Position numbers and translations under genes: made by a program. Positions 41,301 through 53,300 of a stretch of 64,000 nucleotides of DNA are shown piece after piece. Below the pieces are notes generated by a model. It saw only the letters and a program-made list of their open reading frames with translations, had not been told where the DNA came from and searched no databases. The DNA comes from Antedon mediterranea (lineage: Eukaryota > Echinodermata > Crinoidea > Comatulida > Antedonidae), in NCBI RefSeq assembly GCF_964355755.1, contig NC_092676.1, forward strand, positions 30,453,871 to 30,517,870, written 5' to 3'. Within the stretch, counting starts at the first letter, position 1, and each line of letters starts with the position of its first letter.

Positions 41301-44300
41301 TTAATCAATATTAATGGTTCAATGAGTAATAGCCTGAATAATAAATAGAGGTATGAGAAGAGCATATTATTTTGTATGACAACTCAGTGAATGCGAATAT
41401 TGTTTGTAGAGCTGTTTGTAATATCTTGCATGAAGCTTTAGGGGAAGTGAGTCATACATGGTAAGGCTAACACTGTAATATTGCATCTCTTAAGTATCTT
41501 TATTGTACAGTTAGATTGCACAAATGCTAAAAAATGTGTGTTTTTTAAAAATAAAATGTGTACTTTTAACAAGGCTATGAGAGCAGTTTTTTTATTGTGT
41601 TTTGTTTACACTTGTTTTATAGGTCATGAGTCGAGAAGTCCACCAGTTGCTCAAGTACTGCCTAATACTCCAAACAAATCTCGAACATTAACAGCAACTA
41701 AAGCAGACCTACATGAACCCAAAAACTTGTTCCAGCGGCATGATGTAAAGTATTCACACAGACCTTCTGAGCCATATAGCTCAACAACAGGGATACCTTG
41801 TGAGCCATATAGCTCAACAACAGGGTTTAAAGAAATGAATGCAGTAGATTTCTCATTTGCAGATCAGACATTTGTTATGCTTAATGAGGAAGATACACTT
41901 CATCAGTCTGCTATAGATAATGAACTAAAACGAAGAGGAGAAAACCTTGGAGCTGAAGAATTACGACGGGGTGGTGCAGTAGGTAGAGATTCTTTCATTG
42001 AACTACCTGAACGAAAACAATTTGATCGTGTTAAGCCATCAAATATTGCAATAGCCACATCATACAGTCAAGTGTTACCACGTCCACCTATTTCTGTTGG
42101 AGCAGAGATTCAAGCTAAACCATCATATTTGACAACAGAAAGTGCTTATTATACAGCAGCAGGTTACAACAACACAGCAGCAGGCAAAACATATGATATG
42201 CAAGCATGGCAACAATCACAAACAAATCCACATTTACAAGCTCATTTAGAACACTTACATTTGTCAAGTAAAGGTTTAAACACCGCATTATCATCTTTAA
42301 ATCTTGGAACTAATAATACTAATCAAGATGTTGGATCTGTTCAGGAACCATCAAGACTTAGTGCTGTTATACGAGCAAAAGATAATATACTTCAAGAAAA
42401 GAACATTATTATTGATAAGTAAGTTTAATACTACAGCCAATTTAATATAATCATTTCCATATTTCATATACTGTAGTATGAATAAAAATATAGTCAACAA
42501 TAAGTAATGTTAAAGCATAATTTATTTTGAGTGTCAACCTCCTAGACTATTTTAGCTACCATAATTGATTTTGTGTCAACCTGCTAAACTATAGCTACCA
42601 TAATTGATTTTGTGTCAACCTGCTAAGCTATACAGTAGCTACCATAATTGATTGATATTGTGTCAACCTACTAAACTATTTTAGCTACCATAATTGATAT
42701 TGTGTCAACCTACAAAGCTATAGCTACCATAATTTATTTTGTGTCAACCTGCTAAGCTATACAGTAGCTACCATAATTTATATTGTGTCAACCTACTAAA
42801 CTATTTTAGCTACCATAATTGATATTGTGTCAACCTACAAAGCTATAGCTACCATAATTGATTTTGTGTCAACCTGCTAAGCTATACAGTAGCTACCATA
42901 ATTGATATTGTGTTAACCTACTAAACTATTTTAGCTACCATAATTGATATTGTGTCAACCTACAAAGCTATAGCTACCATAATTGATTTTGTGTCAACCT
43001 GCTAAACTATTTTAGCTACCATAATTGATATTGTGTCAACCTGCTAAACTATAGCTACCATAATTGATTAGAATGTTGAATGCACAACAGAAAGTTGGTG
43101 ACACTTTGAGAATACAGTATATTGCAAAATGAAACAACTGAATTAATACAGGAAACAGTGTGTATGCTTGATATAACATATTTGCATATTTTATTAAAAT
43201 CAGGCATACTGTACATACATTCTGTGCTATTCTGTAAAATGATATTCAATGCTTAAAGTTAAACAATCATAATGGGATTATTACTATGTTTTTCAAGGCA
43301 AAAGTTGGAGTTAGCCCACTATGAGGAGCAGATAAAGGAGTTGAAGACCCAGGAACGTCACCGTCAATATGCACGTGCTTCAGAGGAAGGTGACATGATG
43401 CTTTTGAAGATACAGGTATGACATTTAAATTTTAATGTAATTGTTAAGTTTTTAAACAAATGATTTGGTAAATCATAAGAGACAATATTTGTTTAGAAAA
43501 CTATAACTTTCAATATACAAAAGAAGAACATAATAATAGTTACTAACCCTATCTAAAGTTGAATGATTACAATGTAATTGTATTCTTGTTTCAATTGAAT
43601 AATATTTAAACTTCCCCTAACCCTATCTAAAGTTGAATGATTACATGTAATTGTATAAATTGAATTGAATAATATTTAAACTTCCCCTAACCCTATCTAA
43701 AGTTGAATGATTACAATGTAATTGTATTCTTGTTTAAATTGAATAATATTTAAACTTCCTCTTGTGAAATAACAGGTAATTGACTGCTTAGATCATGTGA
43801 CCTACACAGGTTTGGTCAAGGTTTAGTAACTAGCAGTATAAATGCACACAAAATAATTTGTGTTAGTGCTTACACTTTTTGGTAACATCATATAATAATA
43901 TCCTTATCATATGTTAAGTAAGTATCTGTCAAATGGTGTTGTTCGTCCATTGTGCTTTAGTAACTAGCAGTATAAAACACAAAATACCAACATAATAAAT
44001 AAAAAGGCACACTGTTTTTTTTAACCGTTTTCAGTACATTTTTATCTTCACTACATAACTGATAATTTGGTCAAATGTTTCCTTTGTTTTTCACAACCTT
44101 GCAATTGACTTTGAAATTATTATTTTGCAGGAGTATCACTATGAGATCAGCTCATTAAAGGCTCAGTTAGCTGAAGTATCAACATCTAAAGTAGCTGACA
44201 TTGACACACTTAATAGAGCACTGGGGTAACATACATGTCTTGTAAAGTAAAGCAATCAGGTTGTCAATCCCAACATGGATTCCAACTGTTAATAGATTTT

Positions 44301-47300
44301 TTTGAAATGAGTAGTATAAGCTATACATATTTCATTAATATTAACATAGGGATATGTTGTTGTAGTGAATAATGTTATTATCTATTATTTGTATTCATTT
44401 ATAGAGAAAGGGAATATGAAATTGATCAACTGAAGAAGTCCTTAAAAGAGTCTACTGCATCTAAAACAAAAGAAGTTGATGATCTTAAAAAAAAGGTAAA
44501 TAATAAAAAGAAAGATACATACATACATATTGCTATTTAACTCATGTGAATGTTTAATGGTAATTAAATATCTGTGTAGAATCTTGTATAGATCAGCACT
44601 GAAAATAGGGACATTTGACATGGTATACAATTGATACACTGGTCTATGTTTAAGCTGAAGTGACAAATAGGGACATTTGACATGGTATACAATTGATACA
44701 CTGGTCTATGTTTAAGCTGAAGTGACAAATAGGGACATTTGACATGGTATACAATTGATACACTGGTCTATGTTTAAGCTGAAGTGACAAATAGGGACAT
44801 TTGACATGGTATACAATTGATACACTGGTCTATGTTTAAGCTGAAGTGACAAATAGGGACATTTGACATGGTATACAATTGATACACTGGTTTATGTTTA
44901 AGCTGAAGTGACAAATAGGGACATTTGACATGGTATACAATTGATACACTGGTCTATGTTTAAGCTGAAGTGACAAATAGGGACATTTGACATGGTATAC
45001 AATTGATACACTGGTCTATGTTTAAGCTGAAGTGAAAAATAGGGACATTTGACATGGTATACAATTGATACACTGGTCTATGTTTAAGCTGAAGTGACAA
45101 ATAGGGACATTTGACATGGTATACAATTGATACACTGGTCTATGTTTAAGCTGAAGTGACAAATAGGGACATTTGATATGGTATACAATTGATACACTGA
45201 TCTATTTTTAAGCTGAAGTGACAAATAGGGACATTTGACATGGTATACAATTGATACACTGGTCTATTTTTAAGCTTCTTTCAAGGGAATCAAGAAATGA
45301 AGAAATTAAAGGAAAGTTTGAACGTTTAAGAGAAAAATATGAGAAAGCAAAGCGTAAAGAAAGTACATACAGCAACTACATACAAGAACTACCAACGATG
45401 AAGGACCATCAAAATAATGTTGAAAGAATATCCTTTTGTATATCATTAATGTTAAGGTCAGCTTGAATTGAATATATCCTATATTCTGTTACTAATCACT
45501 TCAGTATTACTGTATTATTTCATCCACATTAATATTCTATATTTTAAATGATGTGCTTTAAAGAAATTTTTCCTTAATTTTGAATTTACTTGAAAAATTT
45601 GAAAGAAAAAGAGACATTATTAACCGAGAGAATACATCACTTGGAGAGTTCCCTCGCAGAAGTTCGTAAAGCCAGTCGAAGCAAAGATAGGGAGATCAGT
45701 GAGTTTCATATGTCAATAGAAAGGTAAGAATGTCATTTTCAATTTGGAATAACTGCCTAAAACCAATCAAAAATTCAATTTCTATAATATTTGCAATTAT
45801 TATGCTTTATTTGTTAATAGTTATAAAGAAGAAATAAGTAAATTACAAGTTGCTATTGGTGCAAATAGTGGACAAGACACCTTTGACAATTTAAAGTTGT
45901 TTAAGAAACAGGATGTGGAAGAATTAAAAAAAGATAACAATTTACTCAAAAGTGAAGTCAATCGTCTTCAAAAGGTATGTAAACTTGCTGTCAATTTAAT
46001 ATCAACAATAATAAGATTGATGTTAAAAATGATTATACATGTCGTTTATTTGTCAAAATTGTATTTTGTTGTTTAGCTTGTTCAAAGCAAGCACACAAAG
46101 TTAAAAAGTTTAAATGAGCAGACCGAAGACCAAGTGAAGTGTTTAGAGAGTAGAGTAGAACAGGAAGAAAGTACAGTCTATTCACTAAAAGAAGCCCTTC
46201 AAACTAAAGAAGCTGACCTACAAAAAATGCAAGTGTCAATGAGACAGGTAAGGAAACAAACTGAACACAGATGGTGGCAGTATGTTATGTTATACACTGA
46301 ACACAGATGGTGGCAGTATGTTATGTTATACACTGAACACAGATGGTGGCAGTATGTTATGTTATACACTGAACACAGATGGTGGCAGTATGTTATGTTA
46401 TACACTCAGAACAACAATAATAGTGGTTGTATAAATGCCTTGATTGAATGATTGAAATATATATTTATACTGGGTAACCTCTTCAGTAAAAGACTGGTCT
46501 CCCAGAGGGCCCAGTTGGTGATCAGTGTCTGTGATGTACTAATACACCGGGGTAACCCCCTACTCGTCTCGAAAGATGTACTAGGTTCTTTAAAGTGCAC
46601 ACGAGCTAGATGTGTACACTGGACCTACGGTTTATAGTCCTTATCCGAGAAGACTCGTTCTACCACCAGAACCATGGAGTGAGTGAGCCTCAAACCCCTG
46701 CCGATGTTATGACTAAGTAATGTTCATATTCACACAATGAACGGTTCATGAAATATCCTAAATACCATTTTTTTTAATGATTCATATGGTAGTTGACTGC
46801 ATTATTAATTATTTATAGCTTGCAGCCCAAAGCCAAGAAATGTATGAACATAATCTAAATCTAACAGAGAAATGTCAGAAACTAGAAAAAACAGTGTGCC
46901 AAGATTACTTAGAATGTAGCCAGCAGCTGCTGGTAGAGATTTCAGCATGTGTGGCAGACCTTCAATGTCTTGTACATATACTTGTTGAGCAAGCAGAAGG
47001 CAAAGAACCAGATATGTCCATGTTGCTGGGGGTCAAAGGTAAGTTATTACCTTACCTATATTCATTAATGGATGTCCATAATAATCCTAGTTGGGTACTC
47101 ATGTGTGTAATTTGAGTGTTAGGATTCGCATGTGTATCAATATTGGACACTTTCATTCATGGTAAACATTTGTTAATTTAAACCATCTTTATTTTTTGTT
47201 GAATTGAAAGTGATGAATGTGTCTCTCTTTTTATAGCGTTGCCGTCAATGCTGGAGGGTGACATGAATAGTACAAATAGAAAATCAATGAAGACTAAATT

Positions 47301-47400
47301 GAAACAAGTACAAGAGTTACAGGCAGAAATTGATAAACTTAGATCTATGTTGTCAGACAAATATGCTGAAGATCTTGGTGACCAGTGTATTACACAGTAA
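38354..47400 (+). CDS. CEP85: Centrosomal protein CEP85
   Basis: Coding exons: 38354-38360 (ATG), 38466-38591, 41623-42418, 43298-43415, 44131-44225, 44405-44495, 45275-about 45430, 45606-45723, 45821-45974, 46077-46247, 46819-47038 and 47237-47400 (TAA). An alternative first exon at 40913-41069 (MSSEDDSLYEPPRYRMSLPA) ends in the same phase and could replace the first two. The N-terminal half is low-complexity, with a small in-frame repeat (EPYSSTTG x2). The rest is coiled coil. CEP85 family landmarks are ILQEKNIIIDKQK, YIQELPTMKDHQ, LVEISACVADLQCLVHILVE, MSMLLGVK, and the C-terminus LRSMLSDKYAEDLGDQCITQ. In vertebrates CEP85 limits NEK2-driven centrosome disjunction and supports centriole duplication. 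The junction between 45430 and 45606 does not close in phase, so a small exon is missing from my model. AATAAA at 47530 may end the transcript. Confidence 0.93.
38600..40912 (+). other. CEP85 first long intron / alternative promoter region
   Basis: No exon is supported between 38591 and 40913 apart from repeats. If the alternative first exon at 40913 is used, its promoter should lie within this stretch, downstream of the minisatellite. Confidence 0.45.
40040..40605. repeat. Minisatellite, about 90-98-bp unit, six copies
   Basis: Units begin TAGTGATGTCATCATCATCC and include AGGATCTTTTTTTGACAGAT and TAGTTTGTAGTCTACTAGCT. Two copies lack a CTACAG segment of about 8 bp. The repeated TGATGTCA is a CRE-like word, noted but not asserted as functional. 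Confidence 0.95.
42514..43072. repeat. Minisatellite, about 37-46-bp unit, about 13 copies
   Basis: Intronic array in CEP85 with core AGCTACCATAATTGATTTTG and TGTCAACCTGCTAAACTAT. Units alternate among three versions (with ACAGTAGC, with TTTTAGC, or with neither), giving a three-unit higher-order pattern. Confidence 0.95.
43545..43762. repeat. Tandem repeat, about 75 bp x3
   Basis: Core CTAACCCTATCTAAAGTTGA and ATTGAATAATATTTAAACTT, in a CEP85 intron. Confidence 0.92.
44602..45274. repeat. Minisatellite, 62-bp unit, 11 copies, ending at a CEP85 splice acceptor
   Basis: Units contain AAATAGGGACATTTGACATG and TCTATGTTTAAGCTGAAGTG. The last unit diverges at TCTATTTTTAAG, and its AG (45273-45274) is the acceptor of the next coding exon. 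Every unit therefore carries a TTTAAG word equivalent to the real acceptor. Confidence 0.96.
46256..46405. repeat. 36-bp x4 tandem repeat, open on both strands
   Basis: The unit (12 codons) has core CACAGATGGTGGCAGTATGT. On the + strand it continues the CEP85 exon 46077-46247 in frame as EHRWWQYVMLYT repeats if the intron is retained; the minus strand is also open. It is intronic by splice signals (CAG/GTAAGG at 46247). Confidence 0.95.
46460..46705 (-). mobile_element. tRNA-derived SINE, 5'-truncated copy
   Basis: Matches the SINE at 8745-9062 closely over its body and B box. It ends before the A box (sequence after CCGATGTTATGAC diverges), the usual outcome of incomplete reverse transcription. 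Intronic in CEP85. Confidence 0.9.
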
Positions 47401-47734
47401 TCATTGACAATGCATACTTTATGAAAACTAATCAATACATAGAGTTGAATAGAATTTATACAAATGTTATAGATCATTAACTTTAAGCTTTAAATCTTTA
47501 AATCTATTTTATTTTGTTGACATTAGTAAAATAAAGACAATAAAAGACTGATGAAAATGGAACTCAATATAACCTTAAAACAGGTTGTAAGTATGAGTCC
47601 AGTTAAAGTTGAGAAAAGAAATATGTATATAAAATGGTAAAATTACATATTAAAATAGCAAAATGTTAAAACAAGAAAACTATTAAATCTTGTAAAATGA
47701 CATAATATTATATAAAAGTGAAATAATACACAAT

Positions 47735-48224
47735 AGTATATAAAATAAAGGAACAGAGATCCTGGGTAGAGATGGGAACATTTTGAACAGATAATACATG
47801 TGTTAGTATATAAAATAAAGGAACAGAGATCCTGGGTAGAGATGGGAACATTTTGAACAGATAATACATGTGTTAGTATATAAAATAAAGGAACAGAGAT
47901 CCTGGGTAGAGATGGGAACATTTTGAACAGATAATACATGTGTTAGTATATAAAATAAAGGAACAGAGATCCTGGGTAGAGATGGGAACATTTTGAACAG
48001 ATAATACATGTGTTAGTATATGAAATAAAGGAACAGAGATCCTGGGTAGAGATGGGAACATTTTGAACAGATAATACATGTGTTAGTATATAAAATAAAG
48101 GAACAGAGATTCTGGGTAGAGATGGGAACATTTTGAACAGATAATACATGTGTTAGTATATAAAATAAAGGAACAGAGATCCTGGGTAGAGATGGGAACA
48201 TTTTGAACAGATAATACATGTGTT
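47735..48224. repeat. Minisatellite, 70-bp unit, seven copies
   Basis: Near-identical units with cores TATATAAAATAAAGGAACAG and GATGGGAACATTTTGAACAG, lying about 330 bp after the CEP85 stop codon. Because each unit contains AATAAA, an array within the 3' UTR would supply repeated poly(A) signals. The overlapping 68-codon minus-strand frames are by-products. Confidence 0.96.
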
Positions 48225-50358
48225 AGGATATGTGTGTCAGCGTGTGTTGGCAAGTTTGCATTTCAGAGAGAGGGATGTTGTCAAAATAGATTTAAAATTT
48301 GCATTATATATATTTTTATACAATGTGTTACAATGTTTGATTTTGATTGTATACCAAGTCTTTATTCAACTATTCATATTGTGTGGGTGTATATAAACAA
48401 CTTGATTGTTTAGTAAACTTATTTCTCCATGGTTGTACAAACAGAGAGCTTCAGTTGCATTCTGAACTGTCCTCAAAAGGCACCAGTACTTAAGTAGAAA
48501 AGGAATTGATATTATTAAATGGAATATGACATGTATGTATATAATGCTGTTTTCTAGATTACAGTACTTCCATCAGTCACTTTATTTAGCATTTGAAAAA
48601 TTCTATTACCATTGAATCTTACAGTATGCCTACTAACTTATTTCATCATTTATTTATAATTTATGTTTTTGACCAGATTCAGTGCAATATTTGTCATTTC
48701 AAAATGTGTTAACTTATTGTCGTATTACTGAATTTAACAAGAAAAATATTTATTATACTGAAATTTGGGTAGACCAGGTTCATTATTCATTTGTTGTTAT
48801 GCATTGATTTATTCTACTTACAGGGTAGTATAGTAGGTTTAATGCCACAGTTAAATTGTGTTTTGTTTTTCTAGATTTCAATAGTATTCTTGTGTTTAAA
48901 TAAATTCAACATGCAGTATTGTACAAATGCTGGAACATAAATAGTGTATGTGCATTCATTTTAGTCATACATAATGTTTAACTTGTAATTGCTATTTTTG
49001 CTTTTATGACACATAATTGCATAAGTTTATTGTAGTCAGTATCATTTCTCTTGATCTCTGTCACACAACTAGTCATGCTAACAATAGAAATATGATCTGA
49101 ATAAACATTCCTATTTTAATAACCAACCCCAATAGAACATCATTTAGAAAAAACGCTCCTGGCGTTTATTTATTTCCTCGAATAAATGCCCTGCTACATG
49201 CATTAGCCTAGTAGACATTTAATATGAATTGAAAATTTGTATAATATAATTAGTATTTAGTTTTAATATTTTGTTTACAAAAAATGTTTCCCCACCAAAA
49301 CCTTTGAATATTTAATTTCCAATACAGTACCTAAACCTTATATATAATAATTCTCCTCCATGCCTAAACTAAAATCTGTGCTTACTGACACTGACAGACT
49401 TTTAGCCACAGCATGCAGGGAGAGTAAATTAATAATGAGACATCAATTTTCATGCTCCTCCTCCCATCATCATATAATATTTACTTTACTTGATTTACTT
49501 GATGTTGAGACTTATAAAGCCAAAGCTTGTGTGTGTCCCTCGACGTGTTTCTATATATTATCTTGTCTACTATAGGGGGAAAACTTGCAGAATATACACA
49601 CGTACATAGCAACACCAAGGTGTATATTTACTCTATTGTGTTACAGTAATACTGATGATGTGTGCATTGTAAATATCGCACACTCGATTTGAACTGGACC
49701 AAGGTTTCAAGCATGCACAATTTAGCTATGTACCACAGTTTTGTTTGTGGGCGGTAAGGGTGTAATCTATCAACTATTGATATGTAAAGTTTCTTTGAAA
49801 AAGCTTTAGGCTGCTGACAGTGACTGTAGTTGTGTCACACGAAGTACACCTGCATCATCATTTCTTGGCTGCTACTAACTACACACTGAGTATATACGGT
49901 AGGCTTTGAAGAAGACTTCGGGAGGCCTACATTTTAGGCCCTACACACTCAGTAATCTTTTATAATCAGCTAAAATGGTAATTATTTAAAGAAGGAAAGG
50001 GGAAGTAAGTTTTTGTTTGTCTTACATTTGTTATTATCTGGGTACAGCGGCCGTGGCCCGTGGCAGCACGGTTACAGTACGTCTTCCATAAATCAAAATA
50101 ATTAATACTCTCTCCTCCCACCTTGTTGTACATGCAACAATACATTCGGTTGGTATTGCTGCTATCACAAAAAAACAAATATATTCTCTGGTGAAACATG
50201 GTATTATCACAATGTAAAAATTGTTTGTGTCATCCAATCATGGAGCTAGATGATTGCTAAGAAACTTTAATTGTAAATTTAAATTAACAAATATTTGTTA
50301 TTGTATTTTAAAATTATGGTATTTATTATCTAGATGAATGATTTGATCTACAAAAAGA
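48225..50358. other. Intergenic region between CEP85 and the CNB-domain gene
   Basis: AT-rich; no gene supported. Short frames near 49360 and 49966-50237 lack splice partners or motifs. The 5' UTR and promoter of the next gene should lie near its end. Confidence 0.5.
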
Positions 50359-53300
50359 ATGGGAGCAGGAGCATCAAAAAAGGATAAAGAATTAGAACCA
50401 GTGCAACAAGAGAATAAGTGGCTGGTCCTCATCAGTAAATGTCTGAAAGACCTTCCCTTTCCAACAGGTTCTATTACTGAGCAGGTTATCCAGAATGTAA
50501 TCTCTAAAGCAGAACGGGTTGAACTACTTGCAGATCAAGATATCATCAAAAAAGGTCCTATTTATTAGGTTATATGCATTAATGCATATAACCTCTTGAT
50601 TCTGTCAGAATCTTTATTTATTTCTTTATTTATTTATCTATTTATTCTTTCCTTAGCACCATTTGTCCGTCAATTATCTTGATATCAGTTTCATCTAACT
50701 AAGTCAATTTTTCAGAGTATATTCCTTATGGCCAGGAATCGATGTGGTTATGTTTTCACGGTGCGCAATCAAACATTACGCGGTCTACGCGCGATTTAAC
50801 GAAATCACGTTTGTAATCATATCTTCACAAGCATGAATCACTTTTAAACAAAATTTGGTACTCATAAATTTCAGGTCATATTTCATCATATGGCATTACA
50901 ATTACGTGCGTAGCGCATATAACGCATGCGTACGCGCGCTTAAAATGTTCAAAATTGTCAGAATTTATTTTCGATGAAATTAGAGTACGTTTCAGGCAAT
51001 TTTAAGCGTTTAAAAAATTGCCATAAGTGCGCAGATTTTTGCACGCGCACTGCGCGTCAAACGTTATTGCGCACTGTTTTTGTCCGATTACTGTTGTATA
51101 ACCTTTCTTTAACAATATCATCATATTGTATTAACTTTTCAACGCGAAACAGCGTTATACGAGCACGTCAAAAGTGACAGGCTACGCACGTGTACGTTAA
51201 AAAAATGGTGAAAATATGCTAAATTTTAAAATTAATATATATCGTTAGAATTTTTATTTCATTTTCTTGAAGTGTATGTATCATATGTATGATTCATTAT
51301 GAAATTAAGAGAACAAAAGTTGATTAAGTCATCATTAATGGCATATTCAATTTACAAAAATTAATTTCGACAATCAAACAAATTATAACATTTTTTTAGG
51401 CCGAAATAACAAACTTAACATTAACTTTCTTCCTTAAGAAGTTCATATATTAAAGTTAAAAGTATATATTTTGACAGTGCATTATTTTTAAAAATCTTTA
51501 AAGATGTCATCATAGTAAAACATTCATTGTGGTATGTAATAATCTATCTGCACCAAAATGGTTACTGCATAGTAAATACACGGAGGTATATTTCCATAAT
51601 TTTTAGTCAGTTGTGTATGGCTCGGTGGTCTTTGCTCGTGTCTATAGCATTCAAGGTACCGAGTTCGAGTCTCACCTTGGGAAACGAAACGAAATAAAAA
51701 AAATTTTTATTATCCGTATTGTTTTGTTCAATTGTATTTCTTAGTGTATAGATTATACAGATGATTTGAAATTTATTTAAAAACACAAAATTTGTGTTTT
51801 TAAATAAATTTCAAATCATCTGTATAATCTATACACTAAGAAATACAATTGAACAAAACAATACGGATAATAAAAATTTTTTTTATTTCGTTTCGTTTAG
51901 GATTATGATACCGGCTATTGTATTTGCGTTAGCAAGATCCTATCATATTATAAATAACTAAAGATTCTGAGAAAATCAATCAATTAAAATATCTTAAATC
52001 AATCAATTATCTTTATTTACATCAATGCATATAACCTATAATTCGTCATAGTGACGAATTAAATCTAGTTATAATTTTCATTGTTATATAATTTTAAATT
52101 CCCTGTTATACAGTAAGTAATGGAGTTGGATAGCCGAGTGGTTAGGACACTTGACTGTCATACAGATAGACCCGGGTTCAATTCCCTAAAACTCCCAGTC
52201 CACTCAGCTGTAAATGAGTACCTAGTTGAAAATACTAGGGAGAAAAAAGGCGGCGTAGAAAGGAACTGGCCACCCTACCACATAATGCCGAGGTACAATG
52301 AGCTCCTAACAGCTTATTCCCCTACGTTCAGAATGAACACGGGACTCACCTTTACCTTTACAGTAACTCATCTGCGTCGCAAGACCAATTCTGCTGTCCT
52401 TGAATATTATAACCATATCATGATCTATGGACATATTTATTGTTTTTTAATATATTGTTTGTATTTATAATAGTTATTTATATATTCTTTCAGGTCAAAG
52501 ATCAACTGGCATTTATATTATATTATCGGGTGAAGTTCATGTTTTATCCTCTACTGCCACCACACTTGCAACATTGTTACCTGGTGATTTCTTTGGTGAA
52601 ATCAGCACTCTATTTTATATTCCTTGTACAGCTCATGTTAAAACCAAATCAAAGTATGTTATCTTGAAATTCACTTAGAATTTAAAGGAAATGCATTTAT
52701 CAACATTTTTATGGTCTGGTGGGTAGTATTAACAATAAAATGTCTTAGAGGTGGCCTATTGTAGATATCACCATTTATTATAATAACAGTACAATCTATT
52801 TTTATCATTAACAATAGAGCTGTATTAATTTTATTGAAGACTGAGAATTTACAGAGGTCATTAAATGATATTGTTGTTAATATGGACATGGCTGCTTATT
52901 ATGTATCTAAGCGTTACTTAGATACCAATGGTACACTTAGCCAGCCAGAACTCATGCATCGCATCGCAGTTTCTGCACTCAAGCAGGTAAAATATTGCTT
53001 TATGAGTCAAAATATCATACAGGTTATTAACATTTTATCGTCTATTTTCTCATTATTTTGTTACTAACAAATTATCCCCCCTTTTTGACTAGTGTGTAAA
53101 TAGAATTGGCTTCCGATCTCTATGATAATGTGTAAAGGGTATTTTCTTGTATAGATTCCAATGTTTCAAAATTGGGCAGAAAGTGCAACTGAGAGTTTAG
53201 TACAAATGATAGAGACAGATAGCTATGAAAGTTTGGTAATATTTCCAGCAGGGTCAGTAATACAGCAGCTAGGCCAACCAGCCAACGAAATAACAGTGAT

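Larger units (their letters stand above)
50565..52066. mobile_element. Helentron-like non-autonomous element, copy B
   Basis: The left end TTATTAGGTTATATGCAT with hairpin ATGCATTAATGCAT, and the right end ATGCATATAACCTATAATTC followed by hairpin AATTCGTCA-TAG-TGACGAATT and CTAG, parallel copy A (26071-28740). The left end starts about 10 bp after the exon 1 donor of the CNB gene. A tRNA-like segment and a perfect palindrome lie inside. CTAG followed by T would suit a Helitron-type 3' end (CTRR/T), but no helicase is encoded. Confidence 0.5.

Noticed and set aside
41481-41622. Upstream ATG (MHLLSIFIVQLDC...) extending the large CEP85 exon
   Set aside because: A strong acceptor at 41621-41622 (TTTTATAG) matches the phase of both candidate first exons, so the upstream part is intron.
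47643-48219. Overlapping 68-codon minus-strand frames
   Set aside because: Produced by the 70-bp array; the frame shifts each unit and ends regularly.
52120-52470. 116-codon frame starting MELDSRVVRTLDCHTDRPGF
   Set aside because: It is the tRNA-like head and body of a SINE read through as protein.
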